Of a stretch of DNA of 64,000 nt, positions 1 to 12,061 are shown piece by piece; position 1 is the first letter of the stretch, and each line of letters begins with the position of its first letter. The notes beneath the pieces were generated by a model that was not told the origin of the DNA, searched no databases, and was given only the letters and a program-made list of their open reading frames with translations. The translations under genes and the position numbers were made by a program. Source of the stretch: Eriocheir sinensis (lineage: Eukaryota > Arthropoda > Malacostraca > Decapoda > Varunidae); the NCBI RefSeq assembly GCF_024679095.1, contig NW_026111835.1, positions 45,001 to 109,000 of the forward strand, written 5' to 3'.

Positions 1-2
1 AA

Positions 3-925
3 AATGAAAGGGGAGAAGACAACCCTCAAGATATTAGGTCACTAAGGAATGAAATCTCCATAAACAGAGAAAGAAAACAGAGAGACACTCTGAGTGACCT
101 AATGAGAGAACTCCCAGAAGACACAAGGAAGAGGACAGATATTGCACAGGAAGTGGGCGCTTCAAACTGGCTAACCACACTACCTATCAGGGCAAAAGGC
201 TTCAACTTAAACAAAAAAGAATTCACTGATGCCCTTGCCCTCAGGTATGGCTGGCCAGTGGATGGGCTCCCAAACATGTGTAACTGTGGCTCACCCTTCA
301 ACCAAAATCATGCCATGACATGCAAGAGAGAAGGTTTCGTCTGCATGAGACATGATGAAGTAAGAGACGTAACAGCTCAAATGCTGAAAGAAGTCTGCCA
401 CGACGTGACTGTGCAACCCATGCTGCTCCCTCTGCAAGGCGAACACCTCGCCAGACGCACCGCTAACGTTCCGAACGAGGCACGAGTGGATGTTAGCGCC
501 AGAGGGTTTTGGACTCGTGGACAAAGGGCATATTTTGACATAAGGATCTTTGATCCCATGGCCCAATGCCACAGAGACCTGACCCTTGATGCTGCCCACA
601 GAAGAAATGAACAAGAGAAGAACAGAGCATATGAAGAAAGAATACCTTCTCCTTCACCCCGGTAGTATTCACGACGGCAGGAGGGATGGGACCAAGGGCG
701 CAGAGCTTCTACGCAAGACTCGCCAGAAACACTGGCGGATAAGAAACAACAGCCAAGAAGTAGTGTGGTCGCCTGGATGAGATGCAGGCTGTCCTTCTCC
801 TCCTGAGGTCAGCCTTGGTCTGCCTGAGAGGAACCAGGTCACCTGCACCCAAAACCACCCGCATTGCCGACCTGGACTTTGAGGCGACGGTGGTTGATAG
901 TCGTATCAACCACAAGCTCTGTTAG
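3..925 (+). pseudogene. Retroelement C-terminal protein segment (zinc-knuckle plus PD-(D/E)XK-like region), partial
   Basis: The reading frame is open from the window edge to 665, then continues after a frameshift (and one internal stop near 736) to a TAG at 923-925. It contains a zinc-knuckle-like C-x-C-x7-H-x4-C motif (CNCG..NHAMTC), then RHDEVRD, then an acidic block RVDVSARGFW..YFDIRIFDP. I recognise this module as the region downstream of the reverse transcriptase in multicopy invertebrate retroelements. The D-x(n)-DIR pattern resembles a restriction-like nuclease, but that is inference. A second, 5'-truncated copy lies at 19468-20108 and aligns through the same C-terminal end (WMRC..LLRSA..CLRGTR). 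The RT itself lies left of the window. Identity as retroelement coding is fairly sure; the clade is not. Confidence 0.7.
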
Positions 926-1056
926 CTTAAAAATAATATGTTTAGTAAGGTTTGTAATATTAAATAAAGATGGTTGTCACAGTCATTTGTGGTGGGCCAA
1001 TGAATTGCTTTGTGAAAGGATATGAGAGAATATACCGCTCACAACGCAACTCTAAT

Positions 1057-2340
<1,284 letters not shown>

Positions 2341-2635
2341 GGGATTGATAGGTTAATATCCCCTTATAATAGCAAACCGCAGGCTCGCATGGGGATGAAA
2401 CCACCCTGTTAGGTTAGGTTTTAATAGGTTCGATTAGTTCTGTTAACTATGGTAAGAGTTTTAGCGGAAAAGAAAGAAAATCTTGATCCAGGAACGGCCA
2501 TCTTAAAACGCGGAGACTGATGACAGTGGTGGAGTTTTAAAATTTACAAAGTTTTCTACCTGGCCATCCCTGCCTGTCAACTGATAATGAATATCGCACT
2601 ATTACAAGTAAGTTAGTTACATTAATAACAAGAGG

Positions 2636-2640
<5 letters not shown>

Positions 2641-2711
<71 letters not shown>
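2641..2711. repeat. (GA)n microsatellite
   Basis: AG dinucleotide run of about 71 bp; a 20-bp T run follows at 2858-2877. Confidence 0.97.
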
Positions 2712-2714
<3 letters not shown>

Positions 2715-3033
2715 GGTTCGTCAATCCGTTGTTAGTTTTCTGTGTTGGAGTATTTTATCGGCTTATTGTAGCCTTTGCCGCTGAGCATGGTAAGTTTTTA
2801 CAACTTCACCGGTCTCTGCGTCTCACAATGGCCGTCATGGGTCAGGGACGGGTCGCGTTTTTTTTTTTTTTTTTTTTGTACATCCTAGCCCTTATGCACC
2901 GTGGGCGTGTCTGCCACTTGGATGTTGGTCAGAGGCAGGCCCGTTGGTGTGCGGGCGAGGGTTTATAGTGGCACCTGAAAGGCCCATGCTATACACCCCA
3001 AAGCTCATCTTTATTGCATACTAGCTGAGTTAC

Positions 3034-3036
<3 letters not shown>

Positions 3037-3109
<73 letters not shown>
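3037..3109. repeat. Compound (TC)n(TG)n microsatellite
   Basis: TC run to 3080 switching directly to TG to 3109, with a shorter GA run at 3124-3148. Confidence 0.97.
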
Positions 3110-3375
3110 CTTTTTCTGTTGAGGGAGAGAGAGAGCGAGAGAGAGAGAACCGTTACATCACTTTTGTGTTATTTTTGGCCACGTTCATGGTACCATTTAA
3201 ATACTTTGGATCACAGAGATTTAACAGTTCCCGAGATGCACTTTTTATAATAACCATTCTGTTTCGAGAAAATAGCTCTATAACTTCGCTATCAATAAAA
3301 AAAGTAACAAATTGCGTTTTTCCGCTTTTTATAAGTTAACGGTACCCTAAGCGGTAACTTAAAAATACCGAATAG

Positions 3376-3690
3376 CGCATTTTGTGTCACAGATACAGAA
3401 TTTTCTATTGAGAGCAAAGTTGTACAGGCATTGTTTATAGAAAGAATGATTATAAGGAAAGGTGCATTAGTGGAACCATTAAGTCGCTATGAGGCAAAGT
3501 AATTCAACCGTAACATGAAAGTGCCCAAAAATAACATAAAAGTGCAAAAAAAAAACACCATTTGCGTCACAGATACAGAAATTTTCATAGAGAGCAAAGT
3601 TGTAGATCTCTTTCTTCCGCAAAGGAAGTATGCCTCAAAATGGGATCAGACCAACCATTAAGTCGCTATGAGGGAAAGTATGTTTTCATT
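3376..3690. repeat. Direct repeat, about 180-bp period, two copies
   Basis: The block GTCACAGATACAGAA followed by GAGAGCAAAGTTGTA occurs at 3386 and again 180 bp later at 3566. The block AAGTCGCTATGAGG occurs at 3481 and 3660. This is a diverged tandem duplication, noncoding. Confidence 0.75.
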
Positions 3691-3699
3691 AAAGTTTCT

Positions 3700-3900
3700 C
3701 TTCACATGGCACGTCCTGTAACGTGGTAACCGAAGGGGGTACTCAAATTTAGACCCCCCGAGGACAATCCAGAGGTGCCCAGGTATCTGCATGCCAAGTT
3801 TGGTTGAGCTGGCTCTGACGGTGTGTCAGTGATGAAAAAATCAACACACAAACAAACAAACAAACAAACACACACAGACAGACATAGTGAATTTTATAGA
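3700..3900 (+). mobile_element. Dispersed arthropod repeat ending in (AAAC)n
   Basis: Contains AAGTTTGGTTGAGCTGG followed by GTGATGAAAAAA and an (AAAC)n run with ACAGACAGACA. This layout is typical of the 3' ends of dispersed repeats in arthropod genomes. No coding sequence. Class not determined. Confidence 0.4.
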
Positions 3901-4066
3901 TACAGATGCAACTAGAACTTGGGTGTCAGGGTGACATGTAAGTGATTTTAAGCCACTCGGCAAATGACACAAAGTTTTAAGGTAGCACTGGTGGGGATTC
4001 GAACCCATGCGTCGACATCAGTCCCACCCCACACTCACCACCCTATCCACTCGGCCACCGCCTCCC
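3885..4066 (-). mobile_element. tRNA-derived SINE (copy 1)
   Basis: On the minus strand the head reads like a Ser/Leu-type tRNA. A-box TGGCCGAGTGG is at 4047-4057 and B-box GGTTCGAATCC at 3995-4005, a spacing compatible with an internal RNA polymerase III promoter. The tail contains CCGAGTGGCTTAAAA, shared with the copy at 61301-61607. The body does not close into a tRNA acceptor stem, so it is a SINE rather than a tRNA gene. Transcription, if any, would be by Pol III from the internal boxes. Confidence 0.8.
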
Positions 4067-4447
4067 TAGATGCTTAAATCAAGCTTTTTTGCTTTCTATT
4101 CAGCTGTAACTATTTCGATATTGAACAGAACTGATCAAGCCTATTTTAACCAAGCCTAACAGGGTGGTTTTATCCCCATGTGAGCCCTCGGTTAGCTATT
4201 ATAAGGGTAAATTAACTTAACCTATCAGTCCTTATATCTCTGTAACCATTAATTTGCAGTGGATATATATGGGGTTTAAATTACTCAGTATGAATACCTT
4301 TATCATTTAAAAAAGATAGGAAAGCCATCTAAAGACTGGTGAAGTTGTAAAATATTTACCCTGAGGATTGCTAATAATGATGATTACAAGAATAACAGTA
4401 AAAACCTCTAATAGGTAATTATGATATATTATGATAATATTATGATA

Positions 4448-4449
<2 letters not shown>

Positions 4450-4524
<75 letters not shown>

Positions 4525-4609
4525 TCTGCACCTATCATTACTATTTATTACTAGAACTATTACTATTTCTCCCACTACAACAACCACTATATCTCTGCTA
4601 TTACTAGCA

Positions 4610-4670
<61 letters not shown>

Positions 4671-4860
4671 CAACTTGAGAATAATAGAACTAATAATGTT
4701 ATCAATAATAATAATAATAATGATACTCATATATTCTTCTTCTTCTTCTTCTTCTTCTTCTTCTTCATCATCATAACTACAACTACTACTACTACTACTA
4801 CTACTTTTTCTTCTTTTTTGATTACTACTATGTACTACTACTACTACTACTACTACTACT
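4450..4860. repeat. Trinucleotide microsatellite cluster
   Basis: Successive (TTA)n at 4450-4522, (TAA)n at 4611-4668, (TTC)n at about 4735-4766 and (ACT)n at 4783-4804 and 4834-4860. The Leu- and Ile-rich frames across them are artefacts. Confidence 0.95.
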
Positions 4861-4869
4861 TTTTCATTA

Positions 4870-5520
4870 TTGTTGTTGTTTTGGCTAAATTTATCCAAAG
4901 TGATGTGAAATTAACGGAAATGACAGTCATTGCTCCCAGAAGTGCCTGGAAGGGGTATTTTTAGAACCACAAAATATTCCGCAAATGGTGGAAAAATCAG
5001 CAGTTATTCTTTAAAAGGCATAAAAGTCAACTCATATACCTCCACTCCATTATATGTATCTACTTGTTTTTACTAGTTTGATTACAAAATAGCGACATGC
5101 ATGTCATAATTCTCAATAAACCATATTTCAGAGCCATAACGGCATCTAGTAAATACCAACACAAAAGCACAACAAACTTGATTCGAATTGTCAAAAACAT
5201 CACTCAGAGACATTTTCTTCATCACATGTACTTGTATTACATACAAGAAAGCAACATGCATGTCACAATTCACATATGATGGTGTTTCACAAGCATTAAA
5301 CAACATAGCAAAAAAACACTAGAGAGGTAAACATAAATAATGCAAATAGGACAACATCAATGTTAGCACATGCAATGCTTGCAATGTATGAGAACAGTAT
5401 TTGAACATATTTTGATGGTGCAACTTATCAGGAAAACGGCAGAAGTTTTCTAGTGTACATCATACATCTCTGACGCTTTACGAGTTAATGTCTCCAAATC
5501 CCTACTTTGTTTCTTGCTGT
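4870..5520. other. Intergenic stretch, nothing recognised
   Basis: AT-rich sequence with no recognised gene or repeat. An imperfect GCATGCATGTCA-type motif near 5095 recurs near 5257, suggesting a weak internal duplication. Confidence 0.4.
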
Positions 5521-5525
5521 TACAG

Positions 5526-5663
5526 GTGTGTGTATGGGAAAGCACTATTCGAAAGGCCACACCGATACCAGCTGCTGGATACCAGTCCAAGTGTAGCTGT
5601 GAGGAGGTGACCCAGGACGATCCAATTCTGTTTCCATGTAATTCAAACACTGGTAGCAGCAAG
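5526..5663 (+). CDS. Unrecognised exon-like segment upstream of the transposase
   Basis: A 138-bp (46-codon) open segment bounded by a good acceptor (pyrimidine-rich tract then TTACAG) and a GT donor, phase 0 on both sides. The predicted peptide has a CSC..C pattern (KCSCEE...FPC) and no hydrophobic core. I do not recognise it. Same strand and about 460 bp upstream of the transposase frame, so it may be an upstream exon of that gene, or chance. Confidence 0.3.
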
Positions 5664-6121
5664 GTGTGTATAAAGAGTAATAGTATAAAGGTATGTACTG
5701 TAAAGCTATTACATTTTGGAGTTGTTGTAACATATATGTTGCACACACACACAAACATGCTTACTGACAGGTGTACTGGTTACCCTAACTTTTGTTGTTG
5801 CCCAGTTTCTCTTCCCCCTCTTATCTCCATTGGCTGGGGTAAATGATCAGATGAAGTCATAGTTAACTGGTGCATGAGATTGGCCATAGCCTTCCATACA
5901 GAAATTCAGTAACTCAGCCCATAAATGTCATCCGTGCTAAGTTGAAGTAATGAATGACCTCTAATTTTCATTCATGTGGTGTAGCTACTGGTATGGTACA
6001 TAATTGATGCATACTGCTGAGGAAAAAAATAACCTTTAATCATGAGTGCTGTTATGCATAATTGCTCTATGTGCCCTTTCTCTACTTCAAAAGTCAGTAG
6101 ATATATTCATCATATACTTAG

Positions 6122-8515
6122 AGTGCACAAAATAGTCCTAATTTCTTAATATCATGTAACCTTGGCACATGTGCTTACACTACTAAAAGTTGGAAAGCTT
6201 TTAAGCAACACAATTGGCGATGCCACAAAGAAGTTGGTAGCATCAGTGATGAACATATGGCAGCTACTGGTGGTGAAGAATCTGTTATTGGAGATGTTCT
6301 TGATATACCCAGTGATGAAACAAATACTCTCTTTGAAAATTTTGCATTTTTAAAGAATGCTGAATATGCATTGAAATTAGAAACACAACACAGAATTCCA
6401 AAGAGTGCTGTTAATGATATCATTGCACACACATCACTATTAGTGTCTCATTATGTGACCCAAGCAGTTAATAAGGTAGTCACTACTTCTGGAATAAAAT
6501 TGGGAAGTGAGGTTTTGGAGTCTATTAAACATGTTGATTTCAGCAATATAAGTACAGACCATAATAGACATAAATATTACCAAACTCACTGCAAGTTGAT
6601 ATCACCTGAAGAAGTTTTAGTTGGGAGGAAAGTAAAACAGTCAATGGAGAAACAAGAGAAATAAAGAAGCTTGGATATTATGTACCATTCAAGGAGAGCA
6701 TTCAGGCTCTCTTACAATTGCCAGAGGTATTAAGAGCAGTGCAAACATCCCATTACTCACAAAATGATATGATGCATGATATATGTGATGGAACATTTAT
6801 TAGGGAGCATACAGTATTTCAGCAGAATGTAAATGCATTGCAAATAATATTAAATCATGATGACATGGAGATAGTGAATCCTCTTGGCACTCATGTAAAA
6901 AAGCACAAGCTCTCCATGTTTTACTACAGCTTAGCAAATATTCCACCTCAATTTCGATCATAGCTGTCATCTATTCAGCTCGTAGCTATAGCCAAAAGCA
7001 GGGATATTAGAAAATTTGGAGTTAAGACTCTTCTTCAGGATTTTTTAAATACTTTGAATGACATGCAGCAAAAAGGAATAGAAATAGAAATAAATGGTTC
7101 TAAGCAAACTGTATATGGGGCTTTGGTAATGGTTCCATGTGATACTCTTGCTGCACAATGGCTGGGAGGTTTCAAAGAAGGAGTTGCTTTTGCTGTCAAG
7201 CCTTGCAGAACTTGTGAAGTCACTAAAGTTGACTTGAAGAGAAAATTTAGCCATGTAGAATGTGAGGAACGCCAGTTTGTAGAACATAGTGAGAGAACAG
7301 CTGCTTTGAAGACTTTGAGTAAGGCATCCATGGAGTATTGAGTAAAATGTGGGAATTAAAGAAGCTAGTGCTCTAAGTAATATAAAAGATTTTCCATTAA
7401 GTCAATGCCTTGTCCATGACCCAATGCATGTGTTAACAGAAGGCATTGTCCCTTATGAAATGGCATTAATGCTGTATAGTTTTGTGTATTGCAAGAATTA
7501 TTTCAGCTTGGCCTATCTGAATGCTCAGATGGAAAACTTTGCATTTTCATACCTAGATTCAAGTCATAAACCTGAGAAAATAGACCAGAAGCAACTAGCT
7601 ACTGATAAGAAAATAAAGCAAACTTCAGCATCAATCTTGACCCTGTGTTATGCTTTACCATTCTTAATTGGACATAAAGTAAAGAGAGATGATGAGATGT
7701 GGAAGAATTTTGTACGGCTTTCACAAATAACAATGCTAGCTACGTCACCACTTGCTGATCTAAACACTGTCGGACAGCTAGACCAGCTGATTAGCAGTCA
7801 CCATTACAAATTTCAAGAAATTTTTCCATCTGAGACAATTACTCCTAAATTTCATTGTTTTCATATACCTGAGCAAATTAAGAGATTTGGCCCAGGTAGG
7901 AATCAGTGGTGCCTTCGGTTTGAAGGGAAGCATGGTTTTTGTAAACAAAAGAAGTGGCATTGTTTCAAAAATATATCAAAGTCCATGTCAGAGTACCACC
8001 AGAAATATATGTGTTACAGAATGCTTTGCTCTAATCCTCTTTTGGAAGTTGGCAATGAGAATTTCCTCTATGCTGGGGATATAGTTAAAGAAGGTACTGA
8101 AGTAGACATTGCAGTAAAATTCCCAGATATCAAGGGACAATGTATAAGCTTATTCCTAGAACACAATTTGGAAGTAGTTGAGCCTCTTTTGGCTTACATG
8201 TCACCAGCAGTGAGTATCAAGGGTCATACATATAAACCTGGAGTAGCATTACTACTGAGTTGGGAAAATCTGGTTCCAGTCTTTGGTCTTTTGTGCCATA
8301 ACTTAGTGTATGATCAGATGAAATTCTTTGTAGTTGACAAGCTATCAAATTGTGGCTATGATGACCATTACAATTCATATGTAGTGACACCAACTGGAAG
8401 GCTAAGAGTTTTGAGCTATTGCAGTATAGTGAATAATTGGCCTCTACCTGTTCATTATGTAAATAATGAAATGTATGTAACAAACAGATACTGTCATTTT
8501 GTTGAACATGTATAA
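6122..8515 (+). pseudogene. DDE transposase-like gene (CACTA/EnSpm-type core) with N-terminal C2H2 finger, decayed
   Basis: The open frame from 6122 starts with a perfect C2H2 finger: Cys at 6155 and 6170, His at 6209 and 6224, spacing C-x4-C-x12-H-x4-H. The following domains match a transposase family found in many copies in fish: a helical region (ALKLETQHRIP), YVPFKES, NPLGTHVKKHK, VPCDTLAAQWLGGF, CRTCE, a DPMHVLTEG block, PKFHCFHIPEQIKRFGP and RFEGKH. Candidate catalytic residues are the D of VPCD, the D of HDPMH and the E of FEGKH, in CACTA-like order with a Cys pair between. Damage: a frameshift near 6650, a TAG at 6961-6963 and a frameshift near 7342. The last 388 codons (7349-8515) are open. 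Terminal inverted repeats were not found. Class assignment is by motif memory. Confidence 0.65.
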
Positions 8516-8650
8516 TTTAAAGCAGTTGTATTGGAGTAGGTGATGGGGCTATTAGTGTTTCAGTATTCAGTGCAAGCTGGCCACTCCTAATATTGATCCC
8601 ATTATGTATTTATGTTTCCAAGCTGACACAAGTTTAAAAGATAAAAGCTG

Positions 8651-8915
<265 letters not shown>

Positions 8916-9096
8916 CAAGATAAGCATGGTTGCCAATGTGTTGGTTAATCCTACAATATTTTGTCACAAAAAAGATATCTACCTATATGTTAGTAAGCAC
9001 ATTTTTTTAAAGAGTGTGTAGCATTATATGATTGCAGCCCTTCATTTTTGCTTTATATTCAGTACCTGTATTATTATCTCTTTGTTACATTTATAG

Positions 9097-10130
9097 CATG
9101 CCAGTGTTTCGAATATGGAGCAGTAATCGTAAAACAAGGAAGACGGTTGCATGTGAGACAGATATAGACAGTCTTTTGCAAAAAGGTAAGCAGTCAAAAT
9201 TGCTGTATATGCAGTACGATACTGCACATTTGAACCCTGTTACTGGTACCTCAGAATTCATGAATTTAGTCTTTTTGTCATGATCCTTTTTCAGAATTAT
9301 GAACCGATTCTTTGTACCTCCGTTAATTTAATGATTATGTCGAACAATACTAAGTTTCTATTTTTTTAAAATTTATTTATTCATTTATTTTTTTTTTTTA
9401 ACCTGAAACATTTGCAGATTTTCTCACAGAATTTATTAGAAGCTGTGGTGTATGAGATTGTACAGTAGCCCTAATATTTATTTTCCAAATGTGAATGAAA
9501 CATGAACTAATACAAGTAGGTCTAAATTGGAAAAAGCAGGTGCATCTTGTAGAGCATAATTTTTAATGTATAATAACCATGATTACCTCTTTATCAGTAT
9601 TGTCTACATGTTTATTTTACTACAATTTACCTTTAAAATGACTTTATATCAAGATTCTACTTCTAGTCATAGGTGACCTTCCAAATTATTAGTACTGTAG
9701 CTATATGAAGAGTTAAATGAAGTTAATATGTTTCTAACTATTGCAGCAAAGGATAAACTTTGTGTTGTCTCAAGATCGGCCTGTTTTGTGTTGGAGGCTT
9801 GTGGAAGCCTCATAGAAGACAATGAAGTGTTAGAAGAAGTGAAATATGAAGTTTTACTCCTGTTAACTGATGATGAAGAGTATTCACCATCCAGCAGCAA
9901 GTTACTCGTACATGGTGGTACTGCACACCAAGAACAATACACATCAACTGCTAGTACCAGTACTTCTGCTCCACAGCAAGGTGAACAGGACACACCAATT
10001 GCCACTAGTTCTGCTGCACACCAAGGAGACACACTGGCAGACATAAGCAACAATTCAGCTTCTTCGGTTGAAGCTCCTGCAGGTGACAGTCCAGATGCCA
10101 CACCTCAACGGCCATCTACTTTAATAGCAG
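9097..10130 (+). CDS. CIDE-N domain, two exons (5' part of a CIDE-N/SAMD3-like gene)
   Basis: Exon 1 is 9097-9185 (acceptor ..TTTATAG, ATG at 9098, donor GTAAGC); exon 2 is 9747-10130 (acceptor TATTGCAG, donor GTACAT). Joining them in phase 1 gives a complete CIDE-N fold. It starts MPVFRIWSSNRKTRK, has a DIDSLLQKAKDKL helix across the junction, then FVLEACGSLIEDNE, and ends VLLLLTDDEEYSP. This matches the hallmark order of CAD/ICAD/CIDE proteins (FRV..R..R, helix, LVLEEDGT, FMIL). After it comes a Ser/Thr/Gln-rich low-complexity stretch. CIDE-N domains mediate homo- and heteromeric electrostatic assembly. Here the domain leads a protein whose later exons resemble the SAMD3-like family, and it sits 580 bp downstream of a transposase on the same strand. 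Both exons are intact. Confidence 0.75.
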
Positions 10131-10249
10131 GTACATTTAACTCTTCATTTTCTGATTGTTGCCTGCATAGGCTATATAGGGTTATTTTGATAACCATAGT
10201 GTGCTAACTGTAGGCTTAAAGATTTCTTTATGCTCTATACATTATATAT

Positions 10250-10640
<391 letters not shown>

Positions 10641-10832
10641 GGTATATAAAATAAAGTAGGGGGCCATAATCTGAGGCTATGCAGATAAAGCTACAAGAGT
10701 TTATTGGGTGAGCAGCAAGTAGAGGAAACTTATAGGTTCATTGCAGGTGTTCAACATAAGTTTCTAGGTATTAGAAAATTGAAAACTGTATAAGAATGTA
10801 CTTTTACTGGGGTACTGGTGTATCTGCTGCAG

Positions 10833-11271
10833 GCTCAACCAGTTGCACTTCAACGTCCCATCAGACAAAGAGACACTCGGATTTTTTTATAGCAGTGGAC
10901 AAGTCTCCTGACTCTCAGCAGCCCAACACCTCACAGCCTTTGTCTCCAGCCTTCAGTCCATATTCATCTTCCTTAGTCCACTCCCCTGCCCCTTCACACA
11001 TTCCCTCCACAGTTCCTACCACTGGCCCATCAAACCCTCCTCACCCTTCATCCCCTACTGCTGGACCTCACATGCTCCTCATCCCTCGTCCCCACGACAG
11101 GAACAGCAACTCCTAGATTTCATTGCTTCCCTTCCTCCCCACTCACCCGATTCTACTGTCATCTTAGCACCATCCCCCTACAGTTCATTCAGTGATCAGA
11201 CCCTATCCCTTCCCCCTTCACCTCCTACCTCCCTACACAAAATTTTGAAGAGGAGTCAGATTGACCATTAA
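10833..11271 (+). CDS. Pro/Ser-rich linker exon of the CIDE-N gene
   Basis: Acceptor GCTGCAG ends at 10832; the exon continues the phase-1 codon left by the previous exon. The peptide is Ser/Pro/Thr-rich (SPAFSPYSS..) and looks like a disordered linker. The original frame stops at TAG (11114-11116). An overlapping +1/-1 frame reads on as LLDFIASLPPHSP..HKILKRSQIDH to a stop at 11271, which suggests a single-base frameshift near 11090. A GTAAGT donor follows at 11290. Function beyond a linker is not visible. The 11300-12045 stretch is pyrimidine-rich in all frames, and I cannot decide whether it is coding. Confidence 0.5.
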
Positions 11272-12061
11272 GTGATGGAATACCACAACGTAAGTTGCAG
11301 TTTTAGTTTATGACCCTAGTTGTGAATTATAGTAATTAGATTGGTGATGCACTGGTGCCTATAACAAAGGTAACTTTGGACAAACCAATTTTGGAAGGGT
11401 GGAAAGTATTTATATATTCTGTTCCTGCCCCTCACTTACCATTACAGTTGCCAGATTTGTTTGCATTCATTCTTCACACCCTCACCAACTCCCATGTTCC
11501 CTTCCCATACTCCCTTCAAATCCTTTCAGAACAGCTTCTTATGCTCCATTTCTCACTCAAGTTGCTCCCAAGATCCTCATCCCACTATTCAGTTCTCCAT
11601 TTCCACAAATAATTTTCTTTCTGCCTTTCCAAGTTCTCATTCCTCTGCTTCCCAGCTGCTCCCTGTATGCTCTCTTCCCTTCAACCACTTTTCTCACCCA
11701 GTCCACCCACCATGCTGTCCTCTTCAGACCTCTACCTCACCTCTTTACCCCAAACATATCTACACATGCTGGATTCTTCCTTAAACACCATACTCACCAC
11801 TGTATCCATTCATTCCAAATCATACTTGCCTAGTTTTCTACACCACTCTCCAGAACTTACATCTTTACCTACTCCTGTAACTTCTCCACCTCTTAGTGGT
11901 CCAACAGACCACATCCAATACATCTATATACCTTTGCATCTTTCACAGACCTCCTCATTCATTCATCCGCACAGATATAATCTACAGTGCTTTTTGCTCT
12001 TCCCTCCCTCCATTTTCCACCCTACTCACTCCATACTCCATACCAGTACAATATTTCACAG

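Larger units (their letters stand above)
2341..4231. repeat. Large inverted repeat, about 120-bp arms
   Basis: The left arm (2341-2460) and right arm (4108-4231) are inverted copies at roughly 75-80% identity by eye. Shared blocks include GATAGGTTAA, CTTATAATAGC, AACCACCCTGTTAGG and AGTTCTGTT. The 1.65-kb interior holds microsatellites, a 180-bp direct repeat and a SINE, but no gene. It could be a non-autonomous DNA transposon with long terminal inverted repeats or two opposed copies of one dispersed repeat. Confidence 0.6.

Noticed and set aside
3995..4057. True tRNA genes (also at 28001-28055 and 61535-61597)
   Set aside because: A- and B-boxes are present, but acceptor stems do not close and the sequences extend into shared SINE bodies.
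4421..4898. Leu/Ile/Val-rich frames on both strands
   Set aside because: Products of trinucleotide microsatellites.
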